Of a stretch of 11,939 bases of DNA, positions 1 to 6,458 are shown in pieces. The position numbers and the translations under genes are program-made. Where the stretch lies: assembly GCA_018664265.1 (NCBI GenBank), contig JABJOR010000444.1, forward strand, positions 1-11,939. The letters are read 5' to 3'. The notes beneath the pieces are model-generated. The model did no database searches. It saw only the letters and a list, made by a program, of their open reading frames with translations, and was not told the origin of the DNA. The DNA comes from Rhodospirillales bacterium. Lineage in GTDB: Bacteria > Pseudomonadota > Alphaproteobacteria > Rhodospirillales > Casp-alpha2. Within the stretch, counting starts at the first letter, position 1, and each line of letters begins with the position of its first letter.

Positions 1-1
1 A

Positions 2-181
2 GCCGCAATTGGTGGGTTTTTCTTGAGCATAAACTGCAACCTTTTTAACCGGGGAATTCGATTAGTTGCAGTTTACAACACGCTAAAAGAGATGGGAATC
101 CTTTATAGCTATGGCTTCGAGTGCTTTTTTAGGGCCGACTCATTAAACCCGGCAATATTTAAGAATACATCATTTGCATAA
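2..181 (+). CDS. Possible 3' end of an unidentified gene cut by the left window edge
   Basis: A frame with no stop runs from the left edge for 59 codons to TAA at 179-181. It contains stretches such as RGIRLVAVYNTLKEMG that look protein-like, but I do not recognise a family. The last third runs antisense to the PAS fragment at 109-273, which is much more convincing as coding. If this frame is real, its native 3' end is probably lost, and translation now reads through a rearrangement junction into antisense PAS sequence. A 59-codon open frame in AT-rich DNA could also arise by chance. The 11-bp inverted repeat at 30-75 lies inside it, which would be unusual for ordinary coding sequence. Confidence 0.2.
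   Translation, partial: AAIGGFFLSINCNLFNRGIRLVAVYNTLKEMGILYSYGFECFFRADSLNPAIFKNTSFA
30..75. repeat. 11-bp perfect inverted repeat, 24-base spacer
   Basis: The arms TAAACTGCAAC (30-40) and GTTGCAGTTTA (65-75) are exact reverse complements around a 24-base AT-rich spacer. No T-tract follows on either strand, so it is not a good intrinsic terminator. The arms do not fit the integron attC core consensus. It lies just beyond the point where the PAS homology stops. It may be a recombination or element-end relic, or a hairpin belonging to the gene at the left edge. I cannot assign a function. Confidence 0.5.
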
Positions 182-273
182 AGTATATGACCCTTAAGAT
201 TCGTTTTACTTACTATCAGTTCATTGAATTCGAATGTAACTTCATTATTTGTTACCACAACATCATTTGTCAT
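109..273 (-). pseudogene. Truncated single-domain PAS sensor protein (N-terminal fragment, 54 aa)
   Basis: The minus strand from ATG (271-273) encodes 54 residues ending at TAG (109-111). Residues 18-47 (ELIVSKTNLKGHILYANDVF and on to GFNES) are the opening half of a PAS domain of the common small proteobacterial type, where the family normally continues with a G-x-PH-x-x-x-RHPDMP segment. Here the homology stops after about residue 47 and a stop follows at once. The other two frames beyond that point do not restore it. The family is normally around 150-170 residues in my recollection, so roughly two thirds is missing. The 5' end looks intact: an SD-like GAGTAGG lies 7 bases before the ATG and a promoter lies at 302-330. 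A frameshift alone does not explain the loss; a deletion or rearrangement near 130-140 does. Confidence 0.6.
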
Positions 274-300
274 ATCGATACCTACTCTTTTAATTTAATT

Positions 301-319
301 CATAATGATCCTCATTACG
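301..319. promoter_or_regulatory. Fur-box-like palindrome overlapping the -10
   Basis: The plus strand contains ATAATGAT-CC-TCATTA, a dyad with arms TAATGA/TCATTA. Aligned to the classic 19-bp Fur consensus (GATAATGATAATCATTATC) it matches 14 of 19 positions. Both central-flanking hexamers are perfect; the mismatches are in the centre and at the ends. It covers the -10 and part of the spacer of the PAS promoter, which is where a Fur-type repressor would act. The region is AT-rich, which raises the chance of a fortuitous match. Confidence 0.35.
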
Positions 320-330
320 GAAAATGGCAA
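302..330 (-). promoter_or_regulatory. Candidate sigma-70 promoter of the PAS fragment
   Basis: On the minus strand a -35-like TTGCCA (plus 325-330) and a -10-like CATTAT (plus 302-307) are separated by exactly 17 bases. The -35 matches TTGACA at 5 of 6 positions and the -10 matches TATAAT at 4 of 6. The likely transcript start is about 20-25 bases before the ATG at 273 and just upstream of the SD-like GAGTAGG. The assignment is by pattern only. Confidence 0.4.
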
Positions 331-413
331 ATATTTTTAAAAAACGCAAGTGTAATTTAAAATTATTCTAAAAAAACTGATAAACCACTACTTATTTAGC
401 TAAATTAATCTCA

Positions 414-830
414 TCAAGCGCCTATTACGTGTAAAATAATGCTGCGATGGTGGTTTTGTGACCTGTGTTCAAACAAAAATACACCCTGCCATGTCCCCAA
501 CATCATTGTGCTAGCCTGAACAGGAATTGACAGACTGACATCATTTAAAGCAGATTTGATGTGGGCAGGCATATCATCAGGCCCCTCACAGGTATGGCGA
601 TACAGGGATGGGTCTTCTCGAACCAGCGATGTAAAAAAGTTTTGCAAATCATACTGTACATCCCGATCCGCATTTTCCTGAATGGTTAATGATGCGCTGG
701 TATGGCGGCAAAAAATTGTAAGCAATCCGTTTTCAATACCTGTTTCTCCAAGCCAAGTTGCGATCTCGCTGGTAATTTCATAGAACCCCTGCCCCCGCGT
801 CTTTATGTTCACGGTGTGTTGTGCCTGCAT
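414..830 (-). CDS. yjbQ: YjbQ family protein (UPF0047)
   Basis: This is a 138-residue protein of the YjbQ/UPF0047 family, whose E. coli member has been linked to a secondary thiamine phosphate synthase activity; the physiological role is not settled. All family signatures are present in order: HTSASLTIQENADRDV near residues 43-58, HTCEGPDDMPAHIKSAL near 79-95, and LGTWQGVFLFEHR near 111-123. The conserved histidines, the ENAD acid residues and the EGPDD loop are intact, and the length is normal for the family. The ATG at 828-830 has an AAGGA-type SD lying in the last codons of ada. Only 6 bases separate it from the ada stop, so it is almost certainly the last gene of the minus-strand operon. 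No convincing intrinsic terminator follows. Confidence 0.93.
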   Translation of the reverse strand: MQAQHTVNIKTRGQGFYEITSEIATWLGETGIENGLLTIFCRHTSASLTIQENADRDVQYDLQNFFTSLVREDPSLYRHTCEGPDDMPAHIKSALNDVSLSIPVQASTMMLGTWQGVFLFEHRSQNHHRSIILHVIGA

Positions 831-836
831 GCTTGT

Positions 837-1904
837 CTATCCTTCTCCGGTTTGTCTTTCTGTTTCCAGCAATTTGCGTTTTCGAGGCACACCCCAGCGA
901 TACCCTGTCAACGAGCCACTACTGCCCACAGCGCGGTGGCACGGCACAATTAGGGAAACCGGGTTGGTCGCACAGGCACGGCCAACGGCCCTTGCGGCTT
1001 TTGGCTTACCAAGGCTTTCAGCAATTTCCCCATAGGTCATTGTCTGGCCCGGTGCAATATCGCACAAGGCTTGCCACACCCGCGCCTGAAAAGCTGTTCC
1101 CCGGACATCAAGCGGCAGATCAGCCCTCGGCACATGGTGATCAAAGTCATCCATAATCATTTTTATCCATGCGGCCATCATACCGTCATCAGGGCCAATT
1201 TCGGCGTTTGGGAAATCGCCCTTTAATTCAGTAACAAGCATTTCATCATCATCCCCAAATCCCAAAAATGAAATTCCGCGTTCAGTTGCCGCAACGATCA
1301 TCCGCCCCAATGGGCAATCTGTAATGACATAATTCATCACTGCTCCTTTTCCGCCACGGGCGTAACTGGCTGGTGTCATACCAAGCCAACTATCCGCATT
1401 TTCATAAAGACGGCTGGAAGATCCGTACCCCGCCTCATATAACGCTCCGGCGACACCATCCCCGTTTTTCAACAACGCACGAACACGGCGACGTCGGAGC
1501 TCATCACCATAGGCTTTTGGGGAAATTCCCATCAAGAATTTAAAACGTCGCTGCAAATATGGGGCACTCAGGCCGTTTTGTGCAGCAAGGGTTTCCAGCG
1601 TTGGCATGGTTTCCTCATTTTCGGCAATTGAACCACACACATTACGGACCAGTTCATGGTCACTGTCGATTGGCTTAACCTCACCCGGCTTGCACCGCAG
1701 GCACGCTCTGAACCCTGCATGTTCAGCGGCCTCTGCCATATCATAGAACTGAACGTTCTTGCGTAAGGGCAAGCGCGCCGGACAGGACGGGCGGCAATAG
1801 ATACCTGTTGTTTTAACAGCAAGCACGAATGATCCATCGGCTGCACGATCACGCTCAACAACATGCTGCCAGCGTTTATCAAATTTTAAATCAATATTCA
1901 TCAT
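837..1904 (-). CDS. ada: Ada: methyl-responsive activator / O6-methylguanine-DNA methyltransferase
   Basis: A full-length (355 aa) Ada, colinear with the E. coli protein (354 aa). The N-terminal domain has the four-cysteine zinc site (C37 and C41 in YCRPSCPAR, then the CLRC pair near residue 69), whose first cysteine accepts methyl groups from phosphotriesters and turns the protein into an activator. An AraC-type HTH region follows (about 85-185, ending in LGMTPASYARGG). The C-terminal domain is the suicide methyltransferase with the active-site PCHR motif and the following GYRWG. The frame can be extended to a GTG at 1922; I prefer the ATG at 1904 (or 1901), which aligns with E. coli Ada. 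No good SD is visible at any of these. The gene lies 54 bases after the ygjP-like gene and 6 bases before yjbQ, so it is probably read from an upstream promoter rather than one of its own. Confidence 0.95.
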   Translation of the reverse strand: MMNIDLKFDKRWQHVVERDRAADGSFVLAVKTTGIYCRPSCPARLPLRKNVQFYDMAEAAEHAGFRACLRCKPGEVKPIDSDHELVRNVCGSIAENEETMPTLETLAAQNGLSAPYLQRRFKFLMGISPKAYGDELRRRRVRALLKNGDGVAGALYEAGYGSSSRLYENADSWLGMTPASYARGGKGAVMNYVITDCPLGRMIVAATERGISFLGFGDDDEMLVTELKGDFPNAEIGPDDGMMAAWIKMIMDDFDHHVPRADLPLDVRGTAFQARVWQALCDIAPGQTMTYGEIAESLGKPKAARAVGRACATNPVSLIVPCHRAVGSSGSLTGYRWGVPRKRKLLETERQTGEG

Positions 1905-1958
1905 GGAAGTATGATAGCGCACTTGAGCGCAGAATCTATCCGAACCTTGTTGTTAAAC

Positions 1959-2690
1959 TTATCCGTATTGATGCAGGTGCGAACCATTACGTTTCAGCCA
2001 CGCACAAGCCTGATCTACATCGTCACTGATACGGGCCACTTGTGCCCAGAACCGGGGGCTGTGATTGTGCTCAACAAGATGTGCAACTTCATGGGCCACC
2101 ACGTAATCCAGCACCCAATCCGGGGCCATGACCAGTCGCCAGGAAAAATTCAAATTCCCTTCATGGGAACACGATCCCCAACGAGAACGTGTATCGCGTA
2201 TGGTTATGCGTCCGTGCTGTGTGCCAAGGGCTTCGGCTTTTACCCCTGCGCGCTGGGTTATTTCCCGCCGGGCCTGCGCCTTCATCCAATCCCGCAGACG
2301 CCGTGTCAAATGCTCCGGTTTCCCGGCTACCATTAACACCCCGTCTTCAAGTACAACGATTCCCCGCATTTTGGGCACATGGCGCACCTCATACTCTGTG
2401 CCGAGATAAGGCACCATCGCGCCATCACAAAATTTCATCACGGGTGGCGTCTTTGCCAGATGAGAAAGAATCCAACCCGCGCGCGATTGGGCAAACTCAT
2501 GTGCTGCCTCATAGTCCACACCAGGCGGTAAAGTTACAATGGCCCTACCTGTCTTGGGGTCCGTTCGCAAGATCATCCGGCGCGCCCGCGCATTGTGCTT
2601 GAAGGTCAGCGGCACCTGCACACCATCAAGCTGAATGGTTCCGCCATCAACGCTTTCATAGCCTCCAGATTTGCGTCTGCCAAAAATCAT
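1959..2690 (-). CDS. YgjP/DUF45-family zinc metallopeptidase
   Basis: This 243-residue soluble protein belongs to the YgjP-like (PF01863, SprT-related) metallopeptidase family. The zinc site is visible as HEVAH at residues 200-204 with the third ligand H210 in the sequence EHNHSPRFW, and the family's RSRWGSCS motif is at 168-175. The length is typical. No signal peptide or membrane segment is seen, so it is cytoplasmic. The natural substrate of the family is unknown to me. Its ATG overlaps the stop of the upstream DHDPS-family gene by 4 bases (ATGA type), showing translational coupling. Its job in an operon with ada is not obvious. Confidence 0.9.
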   Translation of the reverse strand: MIFGRRKSGGYESVDGGTIQLDGVQVPLTFKHNARARRMILRTDPKTGRAIVTLPPGVDYEAAHEFAQSRAGWILSHLAKTPPVMKFCDGAMVPYLGTEYEVRHVPKMRGIVVLEDGVLMVAGKPEHLTRRLRDWMKAQARREITQRAGVKAEALGTQHGRITIRDTRSRWGSCSHEGNLNFSWRLVMAPDWVLDYVVAHEVAHLVEHNHSPRFWAQVARISDDVDQACAWLKRNGSHLHQYG

Positions 2691-3622
2691 AATGGGGGTA
2701 GCTTGTAACCTGTAGCCTTGAATTCAGTTATCAATTTTGTTCGTGCATCTTGCTCCAGGGAACACAGGGGCGGGCGAAATGTCTCCCAACTTATATCCCC
2801 GCTGTGATCAGCCATCAAAGCCTTCAACGATGCAAACAATGGATAGTTTCCGATAACACCGCGAATGGCCTGTAACAGATCATCGGCTTGCTGATCAATT
2901 TCACCCCGTTCAATCCAGCTGGAATAAACCCGCTGAGTCAAATTGGAAGAAACATTGCTGATCGCGGTAATGCATCCGGCCCCGCCTGCCTTCAACACAT
3001 TGGCAAACACTCTTTCAGATCCGGGCAAAATGGCAAAGCCGGGAAACTTGCGGATCATATCCAGCATATTCTGTTCATCGCCAGAGCTGTCTTTCAGGCC
3101 GACCACCGTATCCGGAAAGTCCTTTATCAAACGGGCAATAAGATCGTGGCTGATCGGCGTAGCAGACATTTGCGGAAAATGATAAAGATAAACCCGAAGT
3201 TGGCTAGAGTTCACACGCCCGATGATCTCGCTATACGCATTGTAAAGGCCGTCATCGGTAACGTCCTTGTAATAGAACGGCGGCAACATCAAAACACCGC
3301 CAATACCCAGATCCATAGCGCAGCGGGTAATTTCGATGCTATCGGTAAACGCCGCAGCGCCGCATCCCGGCATGGTTTTGTCCATGGGAATCCCAGCGCT
3401 GGCGAGGCCTTCCATGATCGTCATGCGTTCGCGTACACTGAACGATGTGGCCTCGCCCGTGGTGCCCAGGATCGCCAAACCGTCGCAACCATTTTCAAGC
3501 AACCATACACAATGCGCCGCCATACGCCCAAGATCCGGGGACAAGTCCCTGTTCAAGGGTGTCAGAACAGCGCAATTCACCCCTTTCATAATCGGGGGCT
3601 TGGTTGCAGATGGTGCGGTCAT
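2687..3622 (-). CDS. Dihydrodipicolinate synthase / N-acetylneuraminate lyase family aldolase, not canonical DapA
   Basis: A 311-residue TIM-barrel class I aldolase of the DapA/NanA superfamily. The pyruvate-binding GTTGE motif is at 53-57, the catalytic tyrosine is Y147 (in VYLYHFP) and the Schiff-base lysine is K177 (in VGLKDSSGD). In E. coli DapA the tyrosine is followed five residues later by Arg138, needed for the aspartate semialdehyde carboxylate; here that position is Met152. I therefore expect a pyruvate-dependent lyase or aldolase on another substrate, such as a keto-sugar acid, rather than lysine synthesis. The ATG at 3620-3622 is preceded by GGAG at good spacing. It heads the operon with the ygjP-like gene, ada and yjbQ, and lies 73 bases after the small secreted protein gene with no terminator evident between them. 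Confidence 0.88.
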   Translation of the reverse strand: MTAPSATKPPIMKGVNCAVLTPLNRDLSPDLGRMAAHCVWLLENGCDGLAILGTTGEATSFSVRERMTIMEGLASAGIPMDKTMPGCGAAAFTDSIEITRCAMDLGIGGVLMLPPFYYKDVTDDGLYNAYSEIIGRVNSSQLRVYLYHFPQMSATPISHDLIARLIKDFPDTVVGLKDSSGDEQNMLDMIRKFPGFAILPGSERVFANVLKAGGAGCITAISNVSSNLTQRVYSSWIERGEIDQQADDLLQAIRGVIGNYPLFASLKALMADHSGDISWETFRPPLCSLEQDARTKLITEFKATGYKLPPL

Positions 3623-3695
3623 TCCGGCTCCAGAAATTTGAAAATTAACAATCAGCCAGATTACCCATCACATCGCAGAAATCGCAACTAAAAAC

Positions 3696-3950
3696 TTATT
3701 TCAGGCCCAGCAGCATCATGGCTTCGCCAAGTGCCTTCACGGATGCGCCGTGGTCTCCACTTTTGTGCAAGGCTTCACCCTCGACGCGCAGTTCCATAAC
3801 TTTGTCCATATCCGCAGCGCTGAGTTGAGTCCCCGCTGCCAATGCTGCATCAATGGCATGCATATCGGCCGGGCAGTGATAGGCGTAAACAGGGGATGCC
3901 AGAACAATGACCAATCCGGCAGCGAGAAAGAATGTGAAAATCTTTTTCAT
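3696..3950 (-). CDS. Small secreted protein, 84 aa, unknown function
   Basis: From the ATG at 3948-3950 (GGAG eight bases upstream) the protein begins with a textbook signal peptide: MKK, a hydrophobic core at 5-18, and a VYA cleavage site after residue 23. The mature chain is only about 61 residues. It begins YHCPADMHAID, with a single cysteine (C26), and continues as helical, alanine-rich sequence ending GEAMMLLGLK. The helix with repeated small residues (LHKSGDHGASVKALGEAM) resembles a single TPR-like hairpin, but this is weak. I know similar small periplasmic proteins with an HCPxDMxxID start in proteobacteria, without a named function. The longer frame to 3986 has no SD and would bury the signal peptide. 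Confidence 0.8.
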   Translation of the reverse strand: MKKIFTFFLAAGLVIVLASPVYAYHCPADMHAIDAALAAGTQLSAADMDKVMELRVEGEALHKSGDHGASVKALGEAMMLLGLK

Positions 3951-3995
3951 CAGAAAGTCTCCGTTCATATTCAGATCAACACACAAGGTGCTTTA

Positions 3996-4007
3996 TCCTA
4001 TATAGGA
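3996..4007. promoter_or_regulatory. 12-bp perfect palindrome between the LysR gene and the small secreted protein gene
   Basis: TCCTATATAGGA is its own reverse complement and sits in the 63-base gap upstream of the small secreted protein gene. It contains TATATA and GATAAA-like -10 sequences on the minus strand, but I see no matching -35. It could be an operator or part of a promoter; a chance palindrome is also possible. Confidence 0.25.
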
Positions 4008-4013
4008 AATCTT

Positions 4014-4928
4014 TTACTGATTTTGACCCCTGGAATGAAAATGTTCTTTAAAACTGTCTTTAATGGCATTTGTCATAGCACTTAATAATTCAGAATCAAA
4101 ACCATCACGGCATGCGAGGACGAGTGAGGAATTCGGCAGCTTGGGAAACCCTTCTGCTTGTGTCAATTCTCTCAAATTACTTTTTAATGAGCGTTCGCCT
4201 AGTAAACAGATCGCTACACCAGCCTCCGCCGCAGCTATGACGCCTGCAACACTTTCACTTGTGTAAATGACTTTGAACTTCTTTCCTGCCTGATACAGCG
4301 CATCAAGGGCAACATCGCGCCACCAACAGTCACATGCAAATAAGGCCAGCGGCACAGAGTCATCCATATGGACTGAATGATTTCGAGACGCACCCCATAC
4401 CATCCTTTGTTTACTCAACACCTGCATTCCAGGTTTGGGTGTTTCTTCATCAAAAACAGCAATATCAAGCTTGCCGCACTCGAGAGCATTTTGAAAATTT
4501 GAGCTAACCGCGCACTGGACTTCCAATTCGACTTTTGGGTGATCCCTGCTAAATTGGGAAATAACCTGTGGTAATATCGTATCGCCATATTCATCCGGGA
4601 TACCAATTCGAATTGTTCCCTCCAGTTGGTTAGATTTTAAATCGGCTTGCACAGCATCCAGTAGAAGAGTGACTTGTTGTGCAACCGGGTAAAGCTTCTC
4701 ACCAACGGAAGATAAAACAACACCTCGGCCCTTGCGTTCAAAAACATCTTGCGCCAGCAACGTTTCCAATTTCTTGATTTGTAGACTAGCTGCCGATTGT
4801 GAACGGAAAATGCGAACAGCCCCTTCTGTAAAACTACCTGCATCCGCGATAGCCAAAAATGTCCTTAAAAGGTCACTATCAAGCTTTTCCATACCTGTAA
4901 TAGTATTTAATTTTCTCATAAGTTCCAT
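4014..4928 (-). CDS. LysR-type transcriptional regulator
   Basis: A full-length LysR regulator of about 304 residues. The winged HTH occupies roughly residues 17-75, with LLRTFLAIADAGSFTEGA, the recognition region around RSQSAASLQIKKLE and the wing ERKGRGVVLSSVGEKLYP. The effector-binding domain runs from LEGTIRIGIPDEYGD to the end. The start is uncertain: ATGs occur at 4928 (weak CGAG SD), 4919 and 4892, and the last of these gives the usual short N-terminus before the HTH. The gene is AT-richer than its minus-strand neighbours downstream, suggesting a different history. It is divergent from the PF03773 permease at 4999, the classic arrangement for a LysR regulator and its target, with an imperfect dyad between them. 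Confidence 0.92.
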   Translation of the reverse strand: MELMRKLNTITGMEKLDSDLLRTFLAIADAGSFTEGAVRIFRSQSAASLQIKKLETLLAQDVFERKGRGVVLSSVGEKLYPVAQQVTLLLDAVQADLKSNQLEGTIRIGIPDEYGDTILPQVISQFSRDHPKVELEVQCAVSSNFQNALECGKLDIAVFDEETPKPGMQVLSKQRMVWGASRNHSVHMDDSVPLALFACDCWWRDVALDALYQAGKKFKVIYTSESVAGVIAAAEAGVAICLLGERSLKSNLRELTQAEGFPKLPNSSLVLACRDGFDSELLSAMTNAIKDSFKEHFHSRGQNQ

Positions 4929-4949
4929 TTAAACAACTCGTTTGTTAAA
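4928..4949. promoter_or_regulatory. Candidate LysR operator: imperfect 22-bp dyad in the divergent intergenic region
   Basis: The plus strand shows TTTAAACAA-CTCG-TTTGTTAAA. Sixteen of 22 positions are symmetric, with perfect outer arms TTTAA/TTAAA. It lies between the divergent LysR and permease genes, where LysR proteins normally bind T-N11-A type dyads. If it is the operator, the LysR start at 4919 or 4892 becomes more likely, because the dyad touches the 4928 start codon. No clear -35/-10 pair for either gene stands out. Confidence 0.35.
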
Positions 4950-4998
4950 TAGCTTAGCCTCTGCCATTCTTTCCTGCAATAACCTTGTGAGAACTTTG

Positions 4999-6021
4999 AT
5001 GAGCGAAACTGTAGCAAAAACGAAACGGCTACCATGGATACGAATTTCATGGATATTGGCGTTGTTAATCACCGTTGTGATAAGTGGGTTCTATCCACAG
5101 GCATCGTTTGAGGTCGGCCAGTATATTCTGGAGAGCATGATTTCTATTGCGCCTCTTGTAATTCCCGGCATTTTGATTTCGTCCTGGGTTACAGCAAGTG
5201 GCGCTGGAGGGCGCATTGCCCAAACATTTGAAGGAAACCTGTTTTATACTGTTTTAGCGGCATCTGCCATCGGTGCCATTACGCCTGTTTGTGGGGTAAC
5301 GGTGCTTCCGCTTATGGCTGGTTTACTTGCATCCGGTGTACCTTTCGCGCCAGTTATGGCATTCTGGCTTTCGTCCCCTATAACGGACCCGGCCATGCTT
5401 GCCACTACCGTTGCAACCCTAGGCTGGAAATTTGCCCTAGCAAAAACAACCGCTGCTTTTGGCCTAGGCATTCTTGGTGGCCTTGTAACAGCAAGTCTAA
5501 CATCTCGCCAATGGATAAAATCGCCTCTTCGCCAGAACCAATTTGTCGCAAATCTTGGGGGGCAGTCTTGCTGTGGCCCTCAGACATTTAACGCTGCAAT
5601 TTGGCCCGACCAGGAGCGGCGTGCACATTTTGTTCGAGAATTTATCGCCATGACCCGACTTATCGTGCTTTGTCTTGTCCCTGCTTTTTTAGCCGAACAT
5701 TTGTTAAACCAGTTTTTGCACCCAGAAGCCCTCGTCGATTATGTTGGTCACGATTCCTGGTGGGCAATTCCATTCGCTGTTCTTGTTGGTGCACCGGCCT
5801 ATATTGATGGATATGCTGCGCTTCCTCTGACACGAGGGTTGATAGAACACGGAATGTCCCAAGGTGCTGCACTGGCTTTTTTGGTTTCCGGTGGTGTGGT
5901 GAGTATCTGGGGAGCGATGGCAATCTTCCCTGTCTTGAGGGCCAAGCCATTCTTGTTATTCCTAGCATTGGCTGTGATTGGCTCGATGTGCTCTGGCTGG
6001 CTTTACGCGCTAATTGTTTAA
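4999..6021 (+). CDS. PF03773-family permease (YraQ/ArsP-like), LysR-linked
   Basis: A 340-residue inner-membrane protein with about eight hydrophobic segments in two halves. Each half carries the family signature: TPVCGVTVLPLMAGLLASGV near 95-114 and the related YIDGYAALPLTRGLIEHG near 268-285, followed by ALAFLVSGG. The loop between halves contains a Cys-Cys pair (C191-C192 in GQSCCGPQ), a possible soft-metal site. PF03773 members include exporters of organoarsenicals and metal-linked permeases; the substrate here cannot be read from sequence. The frame extends back to TTG at 4942, but the ATG at 4999 begins a normal N-terminus and clears the intergenic dyad. It is probably controlled by the divergent LysR regulator. 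Its TAA overlaps the stop of the convergent ycgN-type gene in the tetranucleotide TTAA. Confidence 0.85.
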   Translation: MSETVAKTKRLPWIRISWILALLITVVISGFYPQASFEVGQYILESMISIAPLVIPGILISSWVTASGAGGRIAQTFEGNLFYTVLAASAIGAITPVCGVTVLPLMAGLLASGVPFAPVMAFWLSSPITDPAMLATTVATLGWKFALAKTTAAFGLGILGGLVTASLTSRQWIKSPLRQNQFVANLGGQSCCGPQTFNAAIWPDQERRAHFVREFIAMTRLIVLCLVPAFLAEHLLNQFLHPEALVDYVGHDSWWAIPFAVLVGAPAYIDGYAALPLTRGLIEHGMSQGAALAFLVSGGVVSIWGAMAIFPVLRAKPFLLFLALAVIGSMCSGWLYALIV

Positions 6022-6458
6022 TCAATCCAATCGATAATACGCTCATCCAGGTCAAGAACATCGCTTTCAGATATGACGCGTCCGCGAATGGAAATTCCGG
6101 CACTATGCACGGTCTCCGATTTACCGCTGACAAGCGGGTGCCATTCTTCCAGGTCTTTGCCTTCTGATAATATTCGGTAAGCACAGGTCGAAGGCATCCA
6201 GCTTAATGTGGAAATATTTTCTGTGGTCAGTACCACACAATCCTGAACTTTAGCCTTGCGTTTGGCGTAATTTCCACACTTGCATTCATGAAGATCGAGC
6301 AGCCAGCACGCCGCATCCGTAAAGAAAATATCGCCATCATCATTAATCAGCTTGTTCAAACAGCACTTGCCACAGCCGTCACACAGGGACTCCCATTGCT
6401 CCTGAGACATGTCGACCAGCCTTGTGGTTTTCCAAAATGGTTGCGCTTTTGTCTTCAT
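6018..6458 (-). CDS. YcgN/UPF0260 cysteine-rich protein, second (downstream) paralogue
   Basis: A 146-residue member of the YcgN family (PF03692, a putative zinc- or iron-chelating cysteine domain). The CDGCGKCC cluster is at 26-33 and further cysteines are at 51, 59, 61, 74 and 92. The family blocks PSTCAYRILSEGKDL and WHPLVSG, and the VHSAG motif, are intact, so it is not decaying. The ATG at 6456-6458 overlaps the TGA of the upstream paralogue in ATGA, which argues against the TTG start at 6467. It shares 52 of 80 residues (counted by eye, residues 51-130) with the upstream copy, all nine cysteines included. It is the last gene of the sco1-ycgN-ycgN operon and ends on the permease stop codon with no room for a terminator. 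Function is unknown; the cytoplasm is the expected location. Confidence 0.9.
   Translation of the reverse strand: MKTKAQPFWKTTRLVDMSQEQWESLCDGCGKCCLNKLINDDGDIFFTDAACWLLDLHECKCGNYAKRKAKVQDCVVLTTENISTLSWMPSTCAYRILSEGKDLEEWHPLVSGKSETVHSAGISIRGRVISESDVLDLDERIIDWID

Noticed and set aside
30..75. Integron attC site or insertion-sequence end at the inverted repeat
   Set aside because: The arms do not fit the RYYYAAC/GTTRRRY cores, and no transposase, integrase or target duplication is visible.
363..413. Possible terminator after yjbQ: a 12-bp palindrome (394-405) and a T7 run about 30 bases further on
   Set aside because: The palindrome is all A/T except its GC centre and is not adjacent to the T-run; no stable GC-rich stem was found.
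1911..1935. Ada-box-like GAGCGCA before ada
   Set aside because: It matches only part of the E. coli AAAGCGCA element and is on the strand opposite to ada transcription; no promoter is positioned to use it.
2888..3691. 267-codon plus-strand frame opposite the DHDPS-family gene
   Set aside because: It is antisense to a gene with clear catalytic motifs, and its own translation resembles no family.
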